The notes below the pieces were generated by a model. The model saw only the letters and a program-made list of their open reading frames with translations, ran no database searches and was not told the origin of the DNA. Positions 4,698-5,121 of a DNA stretch of 5,121 bases are shown here, piece after piece. Numbering within the stretch: the first letter of the stretch is position 1; every line of letters begins with the position of its first letter. The DNA is taken from the NCBI GenBank assembly GCA_938030835.1, contig CALHID010000307.1:1-5121 (forward strand). Direction: 5' to 3'. Position numbers and translations under genes: made by a program. This stretch comes from an uncultured Actinomyces sp. (GTDB taxonomy: Bacteria; Actinomycetota; Actinomycetes; Actinomycetales; Actinomycetaceae).

Positions 4698-5092
4698 GCG
4701 GGCCTGCGTCTTTCACGCCTCGACCACGCGCGTCAAAGAGACATACGCCCAGCTTCGACGTCGATAACTTCTTACGTGAACTTGATGTCATCACCCGACG
4801 CGTCGAACGGGTTGCTGGTGTCTCTGCCGAGGCCTTCAACGCCGATTGCCCCGAATACGACTCGGCGTGCATGGTGATTATCCGGCTGGCCGGTTTCCTG
4901 GAGCGTGAGGAATACGCGCCATACATGGATACCCTCACTTCAGTCGAGAAGCGCGCGCTGCGGACGACTCGGAACATCGCGGCGCATTCGGGGTACCAAA
5001 GCATGGATGACAAACTTCTGTGGACGGCCGTTACCCGCAATGTTCCCGATATGATCGAACGCCTACGCACCGCGCTTCAGGCAGATAGATAG
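4694..5092 (+). CDS. HEPN-domain HepT-like protein, putative RNase toxin
   Basis: Predicted toxin partner of the upstream HTH-MNT protein. HepT toxins are small all-helical HEPN RNases that cleave RNA, including tRNA, through an R-x4-H motif. The 132-residue protein begins with a basic, proline-containing tail (1-20). Residues 24-128 are an all-helical DUF86/HEPN-like domain: FLRELDVITRRVERV (26-40), a middle helix around ACMVIIRLAGFLE (58-70), the motif RNIAAHSGY with Arg93, Asn94, His98 and Tyr101, then LLWTAVTRNVPDMIERLRTAL (108-128). The usual R-x4-H-x-Y is here R-x4-H-x-x-Y, with one extra residue. The GTG start at 4694 gives a GTGA overlap with the antitoxin stop, and no later start preserves the domain, so translation is coupled. 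Overall similarity to HEPN is moderate, but the pairing with MNT makes the call strong. Confidence 0.82.
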   Translation: MSGPASFTPRPRASKRHTPSFDVDNFLRELDVITRRVERVAGVSAEAFNADCPEYDSACMVIIRLAGFLEREEYAPYMDTLTSVEKRALRTTRNIAAHSGYQSMDDKLLWTAVTRNVPDMIERLRTALQADR

Positions 5093-5121
5093 CAGCCTCG
5101 CGGGTAAATAATTCGCCTATT

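Noticed and set aside
5093..5121. Search for a terminator or attachment site after the HEPN gene
   Set aside because: The last 29 bases show no convincing stem with a T tract and no direct repeat of the upstream boundary; the end of the module may lie beyond the window.

Overview
The window looks like chromosomal DNA from a high-GC Gram-positive bacterium (Actinomycetota, probably Actinomycetales and plausibly an Actinomycetaceae-like lineage). Three things point there: the tRNA-Trp/secE/nusG order, a NusG with a long acidic N-terminal extension, and an aminotransferase plus adenosine deaminase beside secE. From memory, a similar adenosine deaminase/aminotransferase/tRNA-Trp/secE/nusG neighbourhood occurs in Streptomyces. 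Genus cannot be fixed from this sequence alone.

Minus strand, 1-860: a promoter (825-854) reads leftward into a CCA-encoding tRNA-Trp (717-792), then secE (387-689), then the 5' part of nusG (295 to the window edge). The protein-export and transcription-elongation genes are closely spaced behind the tRNA. A terminator-like hairpin (354-379) lies between secE and nusG and may attenuate read-through.

Plus strand, 937-4181: a class I PLP-dependent aminotransferase of the aspartate aminotransferase group (937-2151) ends in a strong intrinsic terminator (2169-2212). An alpha/beta hydrolase of the monoacylglycerol lipase-like group (2281-3090) follows and is translationally coupled through a one-base TGATG overlap to an adenosine deaminase family gene (3090-4181).

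Plus strand, 4198-5092: a two-gene toxin-antitoxin module of the MNT/HEPN (MntA/HepT) type. The antitoxin-like nucleotidyltransferase is fused to an N-terminal XRE-type HTH. A perfect 20-bp palindrome sits across its -10 element, so the system most likely represses itself. The HEPN partner overlaps it by 4 bp and carries a one-residue insertion in its RNase/AMPylation motif (R-x4-H-x-x-Y instead of R-x4-H-x-Y).

A pattern runs across the plus-strand genes. Three promoters (aminotransferase, hydrolase, antitoxin) have a -10-like hexamer ending exactly 6 nt before the start codon and no Shine-Dalgarno sequence, as expected for leaderless mRNAs. The first two also share the identical 9-mer TGTCACAAT at the same distance from the start. 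The minus-strand secE and nusG, by contrast, have clear Shine-Dalgarno sites. All gene families here are known. The most interesting items are the self-regulated HTH-MNT/HEPN module with its altered motif and the shared promoter element.
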